A stretch of 64,000 nucleotides of DNA, taken from contig JBANSL010000004.1 in assembly GCA_037127255.1 (NCBI GenBank), positions 31,688,467-31,752,466 on the forward strand, written 5' to 3'. The notes below the pieces were generated by a model. It was not told where the DNA came from. It worked only from the letters and a program-made list of their open reading frames with translations, and made no database searches. Every line of letters begins with the position of its first letter. The first letter of the stretch is position 1. This document shows, piece after piece, positions 11,902 through 23,518 of the stretch. Both the position numbers and the translations under genes were made by a program. This DNA comes from Persicaria tinctoria (lineage: Eukaryota > Streptophyta > Magnoliopsida > Caryophyllales > Polygonaceae).

Positions 11902-14900
11902 TCAAATTATGAAGCTCCAAGACTCCTTGATCAAGTCTGAGCAAATAAGCTCTCTATAGCGTAATAGCTTCTCATATGTGATTGTGGTGACATCTCCGCC
12001 AAATACAACAGCCTCGATTGCTTTCACTGTAAACACCCCGCAAGCACTTCTGCACACACTAACAAATGCAGACAAATAGGGGTGTGTCAACAACAGATAA
12101 ATAGAAAGTAAATGTATGTCAACAATTAATATAAAAGTTAGGTAAGAGTACAAACCCAGATTTATCATGGACCATGTCAGGGACCTTCCTTATCTCAAAT
12201 GGTGTGGAGCTAAATTTTTCATATATTCCGCACTTCTCCAAGTGTATAGGAAGCCAGTGAGCAATAGGCTGCAGTTCTGCATCTAGTACACCCTTGCCGA
12301 CACCGTAGACATTGCAGTCATAGACATTGATCACCTTCTGATCAATTATGATCTCTAAGGCAACCCAATGTTTGTTGATGACGTTAAAGGGTGTGTAAAT
12401 CTTGTTTGCAGACGCCCATGGTTTGCCATACTGGCCTGGGAAAAGACCCAGAAAATAGCTCCCAATCATGTCTGACACAGGCAAATCTGCTTTGTACGCT
12501 TTGGCACTGGCTGGCAGGTAGTTCTGATAGAAAACCCAATCAAGGACAACGAACTCTGCATACTTATCGGCTTCCTCATGGATCCTCTTCCTCAAATAAT
12601 ACAACCCTGCTTCAATATGCTACAGCACACAGTAACAAGCTACTGTCAGCACTAGATATACCTCGACAAATATCAATAAACAAAAACCAGAAGACAAACA
12701 ATATGAAATATAATTGCTGCCAGATCATTTACCGAACACTCCAGCCACATGTCCTTGTTAAGAATTGGTTTAAAAAAGGATTTATCAACTCTTCCGGAAG
12801 CAACAACAACCGAAAAATCCCTGAAAACAAGGAAAAAATATGAATTAAACACTGAATCATAAGAGGTAGAGGTGTCAGCACAAGACAGTTAATGATTATA
12901 TAACGAGTAAAAAGATAAAAAAAATACCGATTACTCCTCATAGTTCTGTACAAGAACTCATGATCGTCTTCACTTAAAAGCGACTTCTTCGCATTGTGCT
13001 TGGGCCACCTCCCTTTCTTTTCTTGCTGCTCATATGGACTCGTCAGAAAAGTACTCACTTTTGGGATACGCTTGGATCGCCTGAGTTCTTCAATCTCTTC
13101 GACTACTGTAGGGTGCTTGCTGTAGGCAACCCAGTCAGTCACTACAGGCAATCGAGGCGTGTCAGCATTTTCATCGCCTTCAGGAGTATCCAGGTTAATA
13201 GTCCCTGGTGGTGCAATGGTAGGAGGTGGAGTTCCTGCAACATCAGCCTTCTCATCCCCATCACCCTGGCCACCTAATGGGGTAACAACATCCTTACACT
13301 CCTCACTACTTGGCTTCACTGGCGGGTCAGCTTCTACATCCTCCCCGGTGCTCTGCAGTCCCCTGTCAGCATCTTCATGAGCTCCGTCGTTGCTGTCCTT
13401 AAACTCTTCGCCTCTTGGCTCCATGGACATCAAATCAGAATCACGGCCTAGATCAACAACAAATTGAACTGAATCTGACTCTAGTGTCCTCTGTCCTTCA
13501 ACCAATGTGATAGGAATGATAGACTCCGGAACCACAACATCAATTGTAATTTTTTGGGCTTCATCTCTCTCATCACCACAGGAAGATGTCTTCATTTGTT
13601 TACAATCTTTGGGTGAATCCAACTCAGCTTCCTGTTCAGCAATAGCATCCTCAAGGATAACACCCATCTTCATGTCAGCAATAACATCATTCACCATCTT
13701 GGTACTTGGTTGATCAATGTTGACAGATGATTGTGACCTTGCAACAATAGATTCATGCATTGTGAACCTATTCTCAAGTGAATTATACTTTTCCATCAGG
13801 TCTGTCACCATTGCAACAAGTTCAACCGCCCTATCAACACGAGAGCCCAACTCATTTAGACGTGCAGGCAGCTCTTCGAGCTTTTCAATCCTTCTTACTA
13901 AATCATCTACACGTGCCGGAAGCTCTTCAAGTTTTTCAATCCTTTTAATTAAATCATGTACCCAAACTGGGTTGGATTTAGCGTCAGCCTCACCAGCAAC
14001 AACATGCCCTTTTGCATTTTCATCTTTATCACCACCATCCAACTCTGGCTCTTTTGAATGCTCGTCAGACACTCCCTTCCGGTTGTCACCACAATCACCC
14101 TTGTCATCACCCCCAGTGTCTCTGTTGGCACCTACCTCCAGCTTTTCATCACCACTAGTGTCAACATCTTGACCATCACCCACAACATCTTCAGTGTCAG
14201 CATCCATTCCTTTATTCAGAAGTAACAGAGAATTCTCAATGTCAGCATCAACCTTGGTGTCATCAAACCCTTGACTGCCATCATTGGGGTCAGCATTCTC
14301 AGTGTCAGCATCAACACCTTGGTTGCCATCTAGTTGATCATCATTGGGGTCAGCTTTTGCTGTGTCAGCCTGGACTTCACCTTGCACATCACCAAACGGT
14401 ACAATCACTCTACAGGCATCATTCACAACTTCAACGGGAGATAAACACGCATCAATAGGGGCTTGGGGGATAGAGGAAGACTTGTTTGAACTGCTACTTT
14501 TGTACAACATTCTACGTTTCCCTGTACTTCCCATAGCTTTCTTCCTCTTCTTCAAAATATACTGAATAGGTTTATCCTCGTCAGATGTATCACAAGCATA
14601 TCCAACAGCCTCCTCCCTGTCAGCACCACCCTTCTTGGAAACCCTGTCTGCATCCACTGTGGTTGTCTCTGTGTCAGCATAAGGAATCACATCTCTCTTA
14701 GATTCCTCACAACTGTTATAGTCAACAGCCTTCTTCCTAATCCTCCCAGCCTTCCTCCTGATTGATTTTATAACTTCTATGTCAGCCTTCCTCCCAGCTT
14801 GAGGGTTGGTTCGTGGAGGTCCACTAGAACGCCCTCTCCTCACAACAACTCTCTTCCCCTGGGTCTCAGTGGATGGACCTTTCTGCTTCTTCTTAGAAGG

Positions 14901-16927
14901 CTTTCCTGTGTCAGCATTTTCTTTTTCCCCTTCTCTACATCAACAGATTTGCCCTCAACATTTCCTTCGTCAACCTCACGTTTCCTATTCGTTCGCTTCT
15001 CTATCTCAGCAGATCTCTCCTCTTCCTCTCCCCCAACAAAACCATACTCAAAAGACATAAATGATTCAATCTCTGACCCATCGTTACGTAAAAACTTGTT
15101 TTCATATGCATACTTGCGCATATACCGACAATCATACAGAATATCAGTAGGTGGTTGAGAAAACATAGGCTCACCAATGGCATCACATACATCGTCAGCC
15201 TCTTCATCAATATAACCCATACCTGGGGTTCTTGCAAACTCTCCGTAGTTTGGGAACAGCGGTGTCTATCATGCACATCAAAAAAAATATAAATAAGAAA
15301 ACACATGTATATAAGAAGACAGGGTTGGTGTCAGCACTGATATATTTCTCTTACCAAGTCACCATCGAATAGCTCGTCAGCTTCATCATAAGAATGCCTA
15401 ACCTTGCAAACCAAGTGCAAAGAATGAGGATCTCTATCATTCATCCTCAAATTACAGTCAAACTTTTCAGCCAACGCCGAAAAAGCTTCCAATATCCAGG
15501 CCTGTAAAAACAAAACAAGTGGTCATGCAAACACAATAACAATGCATAAGAAGCTGCCACATGGTGAGAAATGATGACACAAGTAATGAATGCTGACACA
15601 TATCAAGGAATACATGCAATGGTGACACAATTAATGAATACATGCAATGCTGACACGTAGTAAGGAATACCTTCAATGCTGACACATAGTGAGAATTGAT
15701 TGGAAGGATATATCAAACAAGTAAACAGAATACCTGGAAAGCAATCCAATATCCATACAACCCATATGAAGGCCTAGCTTTCTTGCGATCCATCGTAGCT
15801 GACTTCTTCAAGGCCTTCAATAGAGCTTCATAGGACTGTCTACCCCATGGATATTGTCCAAACGTCTCGTCATCGCAAGCAAGGGATAGATTTTCCTCAG
15901 TGATATAGTCTATCCGCCTATAACACACAACCATCTCAATGAGCAACAGCCTTGCTATAATTAGTTTCTTCTTCGACGTCTTCTTCATCTGTCGGAAACA
16001 ATCCATCAAATCATCATGGGAGCATTTATCCATCCCAAGAAAATCAGAAAAAGTCACTGCTTTCGGAGGTTTGCAGACGCGGTCTTCGCATGGAAGACCA
16101 GTCATTACATGAAACTCAGCAAGAGAAAAACGAGCTATCAGTCCATCAACTTTGAACCAGAGTTCCTTCTTCTTCTTCGTCTTAACTTGTCGCAACATCA
16201 TTTGATGGATTAACTGGAAGTTAACAGTCATATTGTTGCCCTGGGAGAGCACCCATCCCAGAAAACTCTCCTTCAACATCTTATAGTGCAAAGGCAACAA
16301 CTCTTCCTTAATAATGTCACAAACTCCAGGGCGGCAGTATAGATTAGATCTGGCATGGAAACGTTCTTTGTATGGAATACAAAACTTCAATTTCTGCAAA
16401 AAAATGTATACAGATTGAATACAAAAACACCTGTCAGCATTTGAGGCAAACAAAATGACAACAACTGCTATATAAATTTCATAGACTCACATCAAACTTG
16501 CATTTGTAAGTATCGAGATCAGTTGAGGTCCCTGTCAACATAACAAAAACAAGATAACCAAAGAGACAAATAGATGTCAGCCCCACAGAAATATGAACCC
16601 AAACACAAACACACACACCACACCCAGAACACGCCAAAAATCAAAGACGACAAATAGTGGACATGCAAAGGGATGGAGATGGATTCCAAAAGAACAAAAT
16701 GAGATGTCAAAATCGAGGTCAGCATTACAGAAGAGAGGTCGTAACTGCTCAATAACGCACATACTAGTACGATTGAGAACGAACAACACACATTCATCCC
16801 AAACAACCCTAACGACAACAATCGCAACATCGCACAACCTCACCAACGCATAATCTGACATAATCAAAACCCTAACACACAGAAACGATCCAAAATCAAC
16901 AAAACACTTACCTGCGCTGATAGCCAT
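11902..16927 (-). pseudogene. DUF1985 / Ulp1 (C48) protease-like protein of the MULE, one frameshift
   Basis: Eight exons fit GT-AG on the - strand: 16927-16912, 16531-16491, 16393-15734, 15501-15355, 15265-12928, 12820-12733, 12619-12156 and 12049-11902. Together they give about 1,300 codons if one base is missing near 14917-14926; as it stands the frame shifts there, in an A-run (T-run on +). Exon 3 carries a DUF1985-like domain (SLAEFHVMTGLPC). The middle is a long acidic, coiled-coil region rich in ADT and DAD. The C-terminal part is an Ulp1-type cysteine protease fold with H1182 (KHW), D1199 (VYDCN) and C1256 (ACGVF); the usual Gln before the Cys is not evident. Arabidopsis VANC anti-silencing proteins and Kaonashi KIUP proteins have related domains. 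The frameshift could be a real break or a sequence error. Confidence 0.8.
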
Positions 16928-17099
16928 ACTGAATAACCTTCAATACCAGACGAAAACGAGCACGAAACGGCCGGAAAACGTCGCTTCTCGGAGGAAACCG
17001 TCGAAGAACAGTTGGAGAGAGGAAAACCGCGATGGAGAGAGTGAGAAACGGGAGAGAGATGGAGAGGAAGTGAGCAGTTGAGGGGGTATCGGGGGGTGG

Positions 17100-17169
17100 G
17101 AGTGTGTTTGTGTAGTATTGTATACTTTTGCAAATTATACAAAAACGTGTATATTTGGCTAATTGGGCC
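17100..17169 (-). repeat. MULE right terminal inverted repeat
   Basis: Reverse complement of 408-478. It also lies just upstream of the DUF1985/Ulp1-like gene, whose start codon is at 16927, and so probably carries its promoter. Confidence 0.75.
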
Positions 17170-17198
17170 GAAAATTTGCGCCTTCGGCGCAAATTTTC
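17170..17198. repeat. 13-bp perfect hairpin next to the MULE end
   Basis: GAAAATTTGCGCC (17170-17182) is followed after TTC by its exact complement (17186-17198). It touches the outer edge of the MULE terminal repeat. A T-rich run follows. The 165 bp from here to the LINE duplication hold no gene that I recognise. Confidence 0.8.
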
Positions 17199-17434
17199 TC
17201 TTTTTTCTTTTTTCGAAGCCTTTAGAAAACTCCGTGGCGTCCACTAATCCAAGCTAAGGTCGGCGAACCAAGTTACCATGATAAACCCTAGAGCTGGAAG
17301 CTGTGAGCGGAGTCCGAACCCGAAAGGAAAACAGGAGCGCCCCTCAACACGTCCGGTTCGTTCGTTAGGTAATGCCGTAATTTTATTTTTTTTTATTTTT
17401 TTTTTTGATTAGGTAAAAATTCGGATGGGGAACC

Positions 17435-20400
17435 CTAACCGAAAGCATCCTGATGGATGAGGTCAAGAAGACCTGTATCTAGGTATAGCTCAGGCCCCCT
17501 GGTAGAGTAGCTAAGGTGTGCAACCTTATCCGCTACCCGATTACCAATACGGGGGATATGTGATATACTAACATTCCTTATTCCTTTGAGAAGGATTTGG
17601 ATATCTAACATAATCATTTCTATTTCCCAAGGACATCCAACATGTGATCTTAGATAGTCCGTGATAATTTTAGAGTCTCCTTCTATTATTAGATTGGTTA
17701 TGTTTAGTTCTCTTGCTTTTTCTATCCCTAGGCGTAGAGCTAAGGCTTCCGCTACAAGGGGTGATTGTCCACCATTAGCTTTTCCGCCCATGTTGATTGG
17801 GTCCCCATGCCAGTCTCTGATAATATATCCAATGGAACTGTTTGTGGTTGATTTAAATGATCCGTCAAAGTTTAATTTATATTTTCCCTCCGGAGGTTTC
17901 CGCCATCGGTAGGTTTTCCCAATGTTCCCAGAGATCCCTTTTCCTTTACTTTGCTTATGTACGCCGTCATCCTCCATTTTATTCCATCTACTAGCTTTCC
18001 TCCAATTTTCAATATTGGTCGTGATCATTTTTTTGATAGCTTCTGCAGAGGGGATTGTTTCATTTTTAAAGATTGTTTGATTTCTTATGAACCAAATGGT
18101 CCACCATCTCATTGCTATATATTGTTTCTTCTCCATCGGAAGGGTTGAGCCTAAGAGTTGTAGAATTTGGTTCATATCTCTGTTTTCTGTAATTAGGTTG
18201 TTAATGTTTTGAGATATTTGTCCAGGGAATTGTTGTTGGAAATTGTTGATGGGACATTCTATGAAAAGATGAATATCATCTTCCACGAACTGGTTGCACA
18301 AACTACATGTGTTCGGTACCGCCACCCCTTTTATGGCCAGACGGGTAGCCGTGGCGAGTCCTTTTTGTTTTATTTTCCAAATAAAGTTCTTAACTTTGGG
18401 TGGGGCGTCAAGTTTCCAGATCCATGAATACTCATCCGACGGTCTTTGTGGTGTGGATGAGATTATGTTGTAGGCACTTGTCGTTGTGAACCATCCCTTT
18501 TTGGCAGGCCACCAATATAGTCTGTTAGTAAGGGGGGTGTTTGGCAAGGAGATTTTCATAATATCCTCTACTATGGGCTTAGGAAGTACCGATTCAAGTT
18601 TTTCCTTCCACCATTGTCCTCCTATTATGAAGTTGCTTACGGTATCATGTGGATTAATGTTGTGTTGAGAGTCTATTTTATCTTTTAGGGGTGTCGTAGC
18701 CACCCAATTATCTTCCCAAAACTTAATTGATTTCCCATCCCCAACCTGCCAAATGAGTCCCGTTTTGAATTTCGTGATTAGATAACTCAGTTTCGACCAT
18801 TGCCACGAGGCATTGCCTTTTCTAGAGTAGGTCAGAATGTGGTTTTCTTTCAAATACTTGTATTGTATGATTTTTACCCAGTTATTTTCCGGTTCGGCCA
18901 GAATTTTCCAAAGGAGTTTTAGTTGAAGAGCTTCATTCATATCTTTGGTTTTTCTAATTCCCAATCCTCCGTCCCTTTTTTATTTACATATTCTATCCCA
19001 ACTGATTAAAGGGTTGTGCTGCGCATCTTTGTTCCAGAAAAATGTTCTGTTGATTTGATCTAGTTGTTTGTGGACCGCTGTCAGAAGCATGAAGCTCTGC
19101 ATTGAGTACAAGGGTTTTGATGATAAGTTAGACACTATTAGGGTTGCTCTGCCTTGTTGGGAAAGGGCATTGGCACGCCATTTGCTCAATTGGTCTTTAG
19201 ATTTGCAAATTATTTCGCCAAAGGTTTCCTTGGTAACCCTTCCATTTATGATGGGGCAGCCTAAGTATTTTTCCAGGTTTCGTTCAAGGGGTATATTTAG
19301 AATCCCTTCGAGGTCTCGAGCCCTTGATCTAGGAATACCTGGTGTGGTTTGAAAGGATGATTTGTGGTAATTTACTTTTTGCCCTGAGAATTTACAATAG
19401 TCTTCAATTATCTCTTTAGCTTTTGTACATGCAGAATTACTTCCTTTCGAGAATATTATTATGTCGTCTGCAAAGGCCAGAAACGGAACACAGGGACCCG
19501 AATGGCCAAATTTAAATCCAATGTTGTTGTGGTTAGCATCTGCCTCCCTTGAGAGTTTACGAGCAAGAATTTCTGCCCCGAGTAGGAAGAGAAACGGGGA
19601 GAGGGGGTCCCCTTGCCTCAAACCCCTTGAAGGTTTGAAAGGATCCGTAGGGCCGTTGTTTACTAAAACAGAGAAAGAGACTGTTGTCACACATTCCATA
19701 ATAATATCCACAAATTTTTGGTTGAATCCGAATTTTTGAAGAACTGCTTTCGTGAAATGCCAATCTACTCTGTCGTATGCTTTCTCCATATCAAGTTTTA
19801 TTGCAGCCCACCCCTTTGAACCTTTTCTAGTGCGAAAGGAGTGGAATATCTCGTGTGCTATTAGGATGTTGTCTTGGATTGCTCTATCGGAAACAAAAGC
19901 TCCTTGTAATGGGTGTATAAGTTTTCCTATTACCATTTTCAGTCGTTCTGTTATTATCTTTGAGATGATTTTATATAAGGTAGAGCACAGGCTAATTGGG
20001 CGATAGTGTGTAGTCATGGCGGGGTTATCAATTTTTGGTATGAGGGAGATAAAAGTGTGGTTAATTTGTTTTAACATTTTGCCAGAGTGAAAGAAAGCTT
20101 TTGTAGCCCGAATGATATCAGAGCCAACGATGTCCCAATAATTTTTGTAGAACTCAGCCGTCATTCCATCAGGACCGGGGGATTTGTTGTTCCCCATTGA
20201 GAAGACTGCATTTTTGATTTCACTGTTTGTTGGTTGTTGAATAAGTGATTTGTTTTCCTCTTCTGTAATGATTGGGTTGATTTCTGAAAGGTATTCTTCT
20301 AATTGGGAGGTCCTATACATTTGTTCCCGATTAAATCTTTTTTCAAAGTCTCTTTGAATTTCCCTTTTAATGTTTTCATTGCCAATTATGTTTGTTCCTT

Positions 20401-21562
20401 CTGTCGAGGTGATTGTTCTAATTATCTTTCGATTTCTTCTCCCTGTGGCTACTCTATGGAAATAGGCAGAGTTAGTGTCTGCTAACTTTAAGTGTTTTGA
20501 TTTAGCTCTTTGGTTCCAGTAAGTTTTATGAAACGTGAGAAGCTTTTCTCGTTTAGATAATAGACTTTGTTCTTTTGTGTGTGCTTCTGGGTCTTGGTTA
20601 GGTTGTTGGATAGATTGTATTTCAATTAGGGCCTCATCAACTTCTTGTACTTGTCGGAAGATGTTCCCAAATGTTTTTTTGTTCCAATTTTTTGCCTTTT
20701 GTTTGAGGATTTTTGATTTGTATGTAATTCGGAACATGGCAGAGCCGGCACATGAAGCTCTCCATGCTTGTTTAACAATATTTCGAAAGTCTCTCCTTTG
20801 CAACCAAATGTTTTCAAATTTAAAAGGGGGTGGTTTAAAGCTAGTGTTCTTGGAAATGTTAATTGAAATAGGGCAGTGGTCCGAGTTAGAGAATGCTCCA
20901 TTTTTAGTTGCCAAGTCTGGGAACATGTCAATTATTTCATGTTGGACAAGCACCCTGTCCAGTTTTTCAAGAATGTTATCTGGGCCAAATTGTTTCTTTC
21001 TCCAAGTAAAGGGGTTGCCGTACGAGGGGATCTCCAGCAAGGAGCATACATCTTTGAATTCCATTATTCTCCGAAATCTCCCAGGTAGGGTTCCTGCTCC
21101 TCCGCTCTTATCCGATGGTTGGCTTATTTCGTTTAGATCTCCCATGATTAGGCATGGAATGTCGCTTTGGGTAATTAGGTTGTATAGATTTCTCCAAAAG
21201 TCGTCTTTCTCTGAGGGGTTTGGGGGGGCGTATACAAACAACATTAGACACTCAAAGTTCTCTTTTATGCTCTCGTATTTTACACCAATAATTCTTGGGA
21301 GGTGAATAATCACCGAGATGGATTCGTCTATGAAGGAGTTTTCATTCCAGAATAGAGCAATTCCCCCGGCCCGACCAGACGCCGGGGACCAACACATGTT
21401 TGTGAATCCCGCATTTTTCCATAAGCATTCCTTTGGTTCAGTTTCAGTCTTTGTTTCTGCTAAGATTAGCATTTGTACATGATCTAGCGACCGCCATTCG
21501 TTCATATTAGTCCAGAAGGTCTGTTTTCCAATCCCCCTACAGTTCCAATATCGTATTATCAT
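17435..21562 (-). pseudogene. LINE ORF2: endonuclease, reverse transcriptase, RNase H; one stop
   Basis: The frame runs from the ATG at 21562 to a stop at 17435, about 1,375 codons, interrupted once by TAA at 18980-18982 in the conserved tract after the reverse transcriptase (RICK-stop-KRDGGLGI). The N-terminal apurinic-type endonuclease shows RYWNCRG, AETKTE, GDLNEI and SDHCPI. The reverse transcriptase shows YRPISL, LDMEKAYDRVDW, GLRQGDPLSPFLF and the catalytic FADD. A zf-RVT-like region (SLCNQFVEDDIHLFIECP) follows, then an RNase H domain with its acidic residues in LNFDGS, AEALAL and EGDSK. ORF2 nicks target DNA and copies the LINE RNA. The single substitution makes this copy probably defective. 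Confidence 0.9.
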
Positions 21563-23079
21563 GACCACTTTGTTTTTGCATAGAAGGGAAAAAGGTGATC
21601 CCTCCCATACGCATATATTGCCCTGGTTGTGATTTCTCCTATCAAATGGGGATTTCTTTTTTTGGGGGTTTCCTTAAAGAATTTTGTGTTTATGAGTATT
21701 TCCATAATTGTTTTATTTGGGACATCTATTTTACTAAGAAACCTTTGATTATTCCTATTATGATTTTTCTTCCATGGTCTCCCCCATATGTAATCAATTA
21801 TATTTAGTCCCTTATTATTGATTGAGTTTGTTTTATTATGGACAATCCATTTTCGCATTGTCTTTTTATTAGTTGTCAAGCTTGGATTCAAAAATTCAGC
21901 AATCGTGTGGGTTTTCCTAACGGAAATGGGTTGATAGCTTGTGATGAGATTTCTATTAAATTTGTTTTTTAGGAAGGTTATGTATGGATTTTGGTTGAGT
22001 AGCTCACGTTTCCGACCGGAGATGATTTGGAAGGGGAGTTGGGTTTTGGAGGAGCAGCTCACGTTCACCTTGGTGCATTCTTTCATCGCAGGAATTTGTT
22101 CGGTGTGAATATGATTTTTGTCCTTCATAAAATGGAGGAGAATTTTATTACTGTCAAGGTAAATGAATTTTATTACTTTTATATTTATTTTCATTTTCTT
22201 TTGAAGGAATGGGTTCATCCTAGGACTTTTGCCGTTGATTTTGTTGAAGTTTTTGCTTTTGTGAGTTAGTTGACTGCAATAAGAAAGAGTTATATTAAGA
22301 TGGATGCATTGTACAGAACATCTATAAACCAAACTAAGCCCATTGATGCGAGATCTAACAACTAGGCTGCAACCGGGAGTCGTTACCGGAGATGCCCAGT
22401 CTACCGAGCTACCAATAGGCAGATAGTCGTTCTTCTCCCAAGTAATATAAGAGAGAGCCGATTTACTTATAATGTTGAGACAATTTTCGATTTTCCAAGA
22501 GTAAATGGAAGAGCGGTGTAATAAGTCTAAGGCGTTTTTTATAGTGCAGATGAAGGCATACCTTCTTTTATTTTTACATGCACTAGTAAATTGTAGACAT
22601 TGGTATTTAGACCCAAACCAAGAGCAAGAGGCTTTACCTGATATCAGAAAGAAGGAAGCAACTCTTTGATACCCAAAATGTTTCTTCTCTTGGAATTTTC
22701 TATCTAGCTTCGTAAGGAATTCCATTAAAATGGGATATTTTGTGTTATTTGCAAGGCTAGGACAAAGAGATGGATCCATAAAAATACGAGGATCCCACCA
22801 CCCAAAATGAATAATTACATCTGAGTGGGAAAGCCGAGCCCAGTAAAGCTGGTAGGTGGTTAGTGCCTTAGGGGCTTGGTAATTAACATTCATGTGACCA
22901 GTTAGATTGTAAGATATATTTAGCCATGGTGATTCATTCATACTAAGGTTTGGGGCAAGGAGAGGTTCTGCCTGCTTGTAGTTTAATAAGTTAGGTTGTG
23001 AGATGGCCGAGAAATTCACCATCCTATGCAACAGATACCCAATTATCACAAAGGGAACCGGGGATGGTAGCCCTTCCAC
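21559..23079 (-). CDS. Unexplained 506-codon middle frame of the LINE
   Basis: An uninterrupted frame of 506 codons fills most of the 2-kb gap between ORF1 and ORF2. Its stop codon TGA overlaps the ORF2 start in the sequence ATGA (21562-21559), an arrangement suited to termination-reinitiation. The predicted protein has no motif I recognise; it is rich in Lys, Asn and Ser, basic in its second half, with scattered Cys and Trp. Plant L1 elements normally have a short ORF1-ORF2 spacer. It could be a third ORF, a domain picked up by this family, or a chance open frame in T-poor spacer. A further 440 bp (23080-23518) before it is open in another frame but not convincing. Confidence 0.4.
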   Translation of the reverse strand: MEGLPSPVPFVIIGYLLHRMVNFSAISQPNLLNYKQAEPLLAPNLSMNESPWLNISYNLTGHMNVNYQAPKALTTYQLYWARLSHSDVIIHFGWWDPRIFMDPSLCPSLANNTKYPILMEFLTKLDRKFQEKKHFGYQRVASFFLISGKASCSWFGSKYQCLQFTSACKNKRRYAFICTIKNALDLLHRSSIYSWKIENCLNIISKSALSYITWEKNDYLPIGSSVDWASPVTTPGCSLVVRSRINGLSLVYRCSVQCIHLNITLSYCSQLTHKSKNFNKINGKSPRMNPFLQKKMKINIKVIKFIYLDSNKILLHFMKDKNHIHTEQIPAMKECTKVNVSCSSKTQLPFQIISGRKRELLNQNPYITFLKNKFNRNLITSYQPISVRKTHTIAEFLNPSLTTNKKTMRKWIVHNKTNSINNKGLNIIDYIWGRPWKKNHNRNNQRFLSKIDVPNKTIMEILINTKFFKETPKKRNPHLIGEITTRAIYAYGRDHLFPFYAKTKWS

Positions 23080-23518
23080 CCCACATTTACTTGAAAATAT
23101 AGTATGAAAATTAAAGCAGTTGTTCCTCTCCTAATTTTTCCTTAGACAAGAGATGTAATCACAAAAGCAGCTATCCCCATAATTCATTACTAAAATTTTC
23201 GAGCAGAAAGGTACATCATACATGATCCAATCTAGATACTTAGGATAACCCAGCCAGCTAGAGGCTAAGAAAAGTTCACTACTAATCCTCAAACAACACT
23301 GCAGTAGATCAGCAACTAGATAAACAGAAGAAGATAAACACAGACACTTACTAAACGAGTTCATGATAGAACTACCTCGAAGGAGGTAATGATCAAAAGG
23401 GGCAGTCCAAAAAGGAGTACACTGCCCATGACAATTCAACACAGGTAGTTTTATCATCAACTGCTCAGGACTTGACCCCCAACTACCTAAGGAGCAAGTA
23501 GCAGTACAACAGAAAGGA

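Larger units (their letters stand above)
408..17169. mobile_element. Autonomous Mutator-like element (MULE) with DUF1985/Ulp1 gene
   Basis: The element is bounded by inverted repeats: 408-478 and the reverse complement of 17100-17169 align over about 65 bp, both containing TTAGCCAAATATACACG, TTTGCAAAA and CAATACTACAC. Between them lie a MURA-type transposase gene on the + strand (1205-3611) and a convergent DUF1985/Ulp1-like gene on the - strand (16927-11902). This is the gene content of the Kaonashi/VANDAL branch of MULEs. Without the retrotransposon nested at 3792-11576 the element is about 9.0 kb. I could not find a matching 9-bp target duplication: the flanks AAATATGGA and GAAAATTTG differ, so the insertion is old or its outer boundary is a few bases off. 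The word TGTCAGCA is repeated throughout on both strands. Confidence 0.8.

Noticed and set aside
12391..14565. Several + strand frames of 70-150 codons
   Set aside because: Shadows of the DUF1985/Ulp1-like gene, which has splice sites and domains on the - strand.
399..17178. A 9-bp target duplication for the autonomous MULE
   Set aside because: The flanks AAATATGGA and GAAAATTTG do not match in any register I tried.
20535..21305. 256-codon frame on + across the LINE
   Set aside because: Antisense shadow of the ORF2 endonuclease region.
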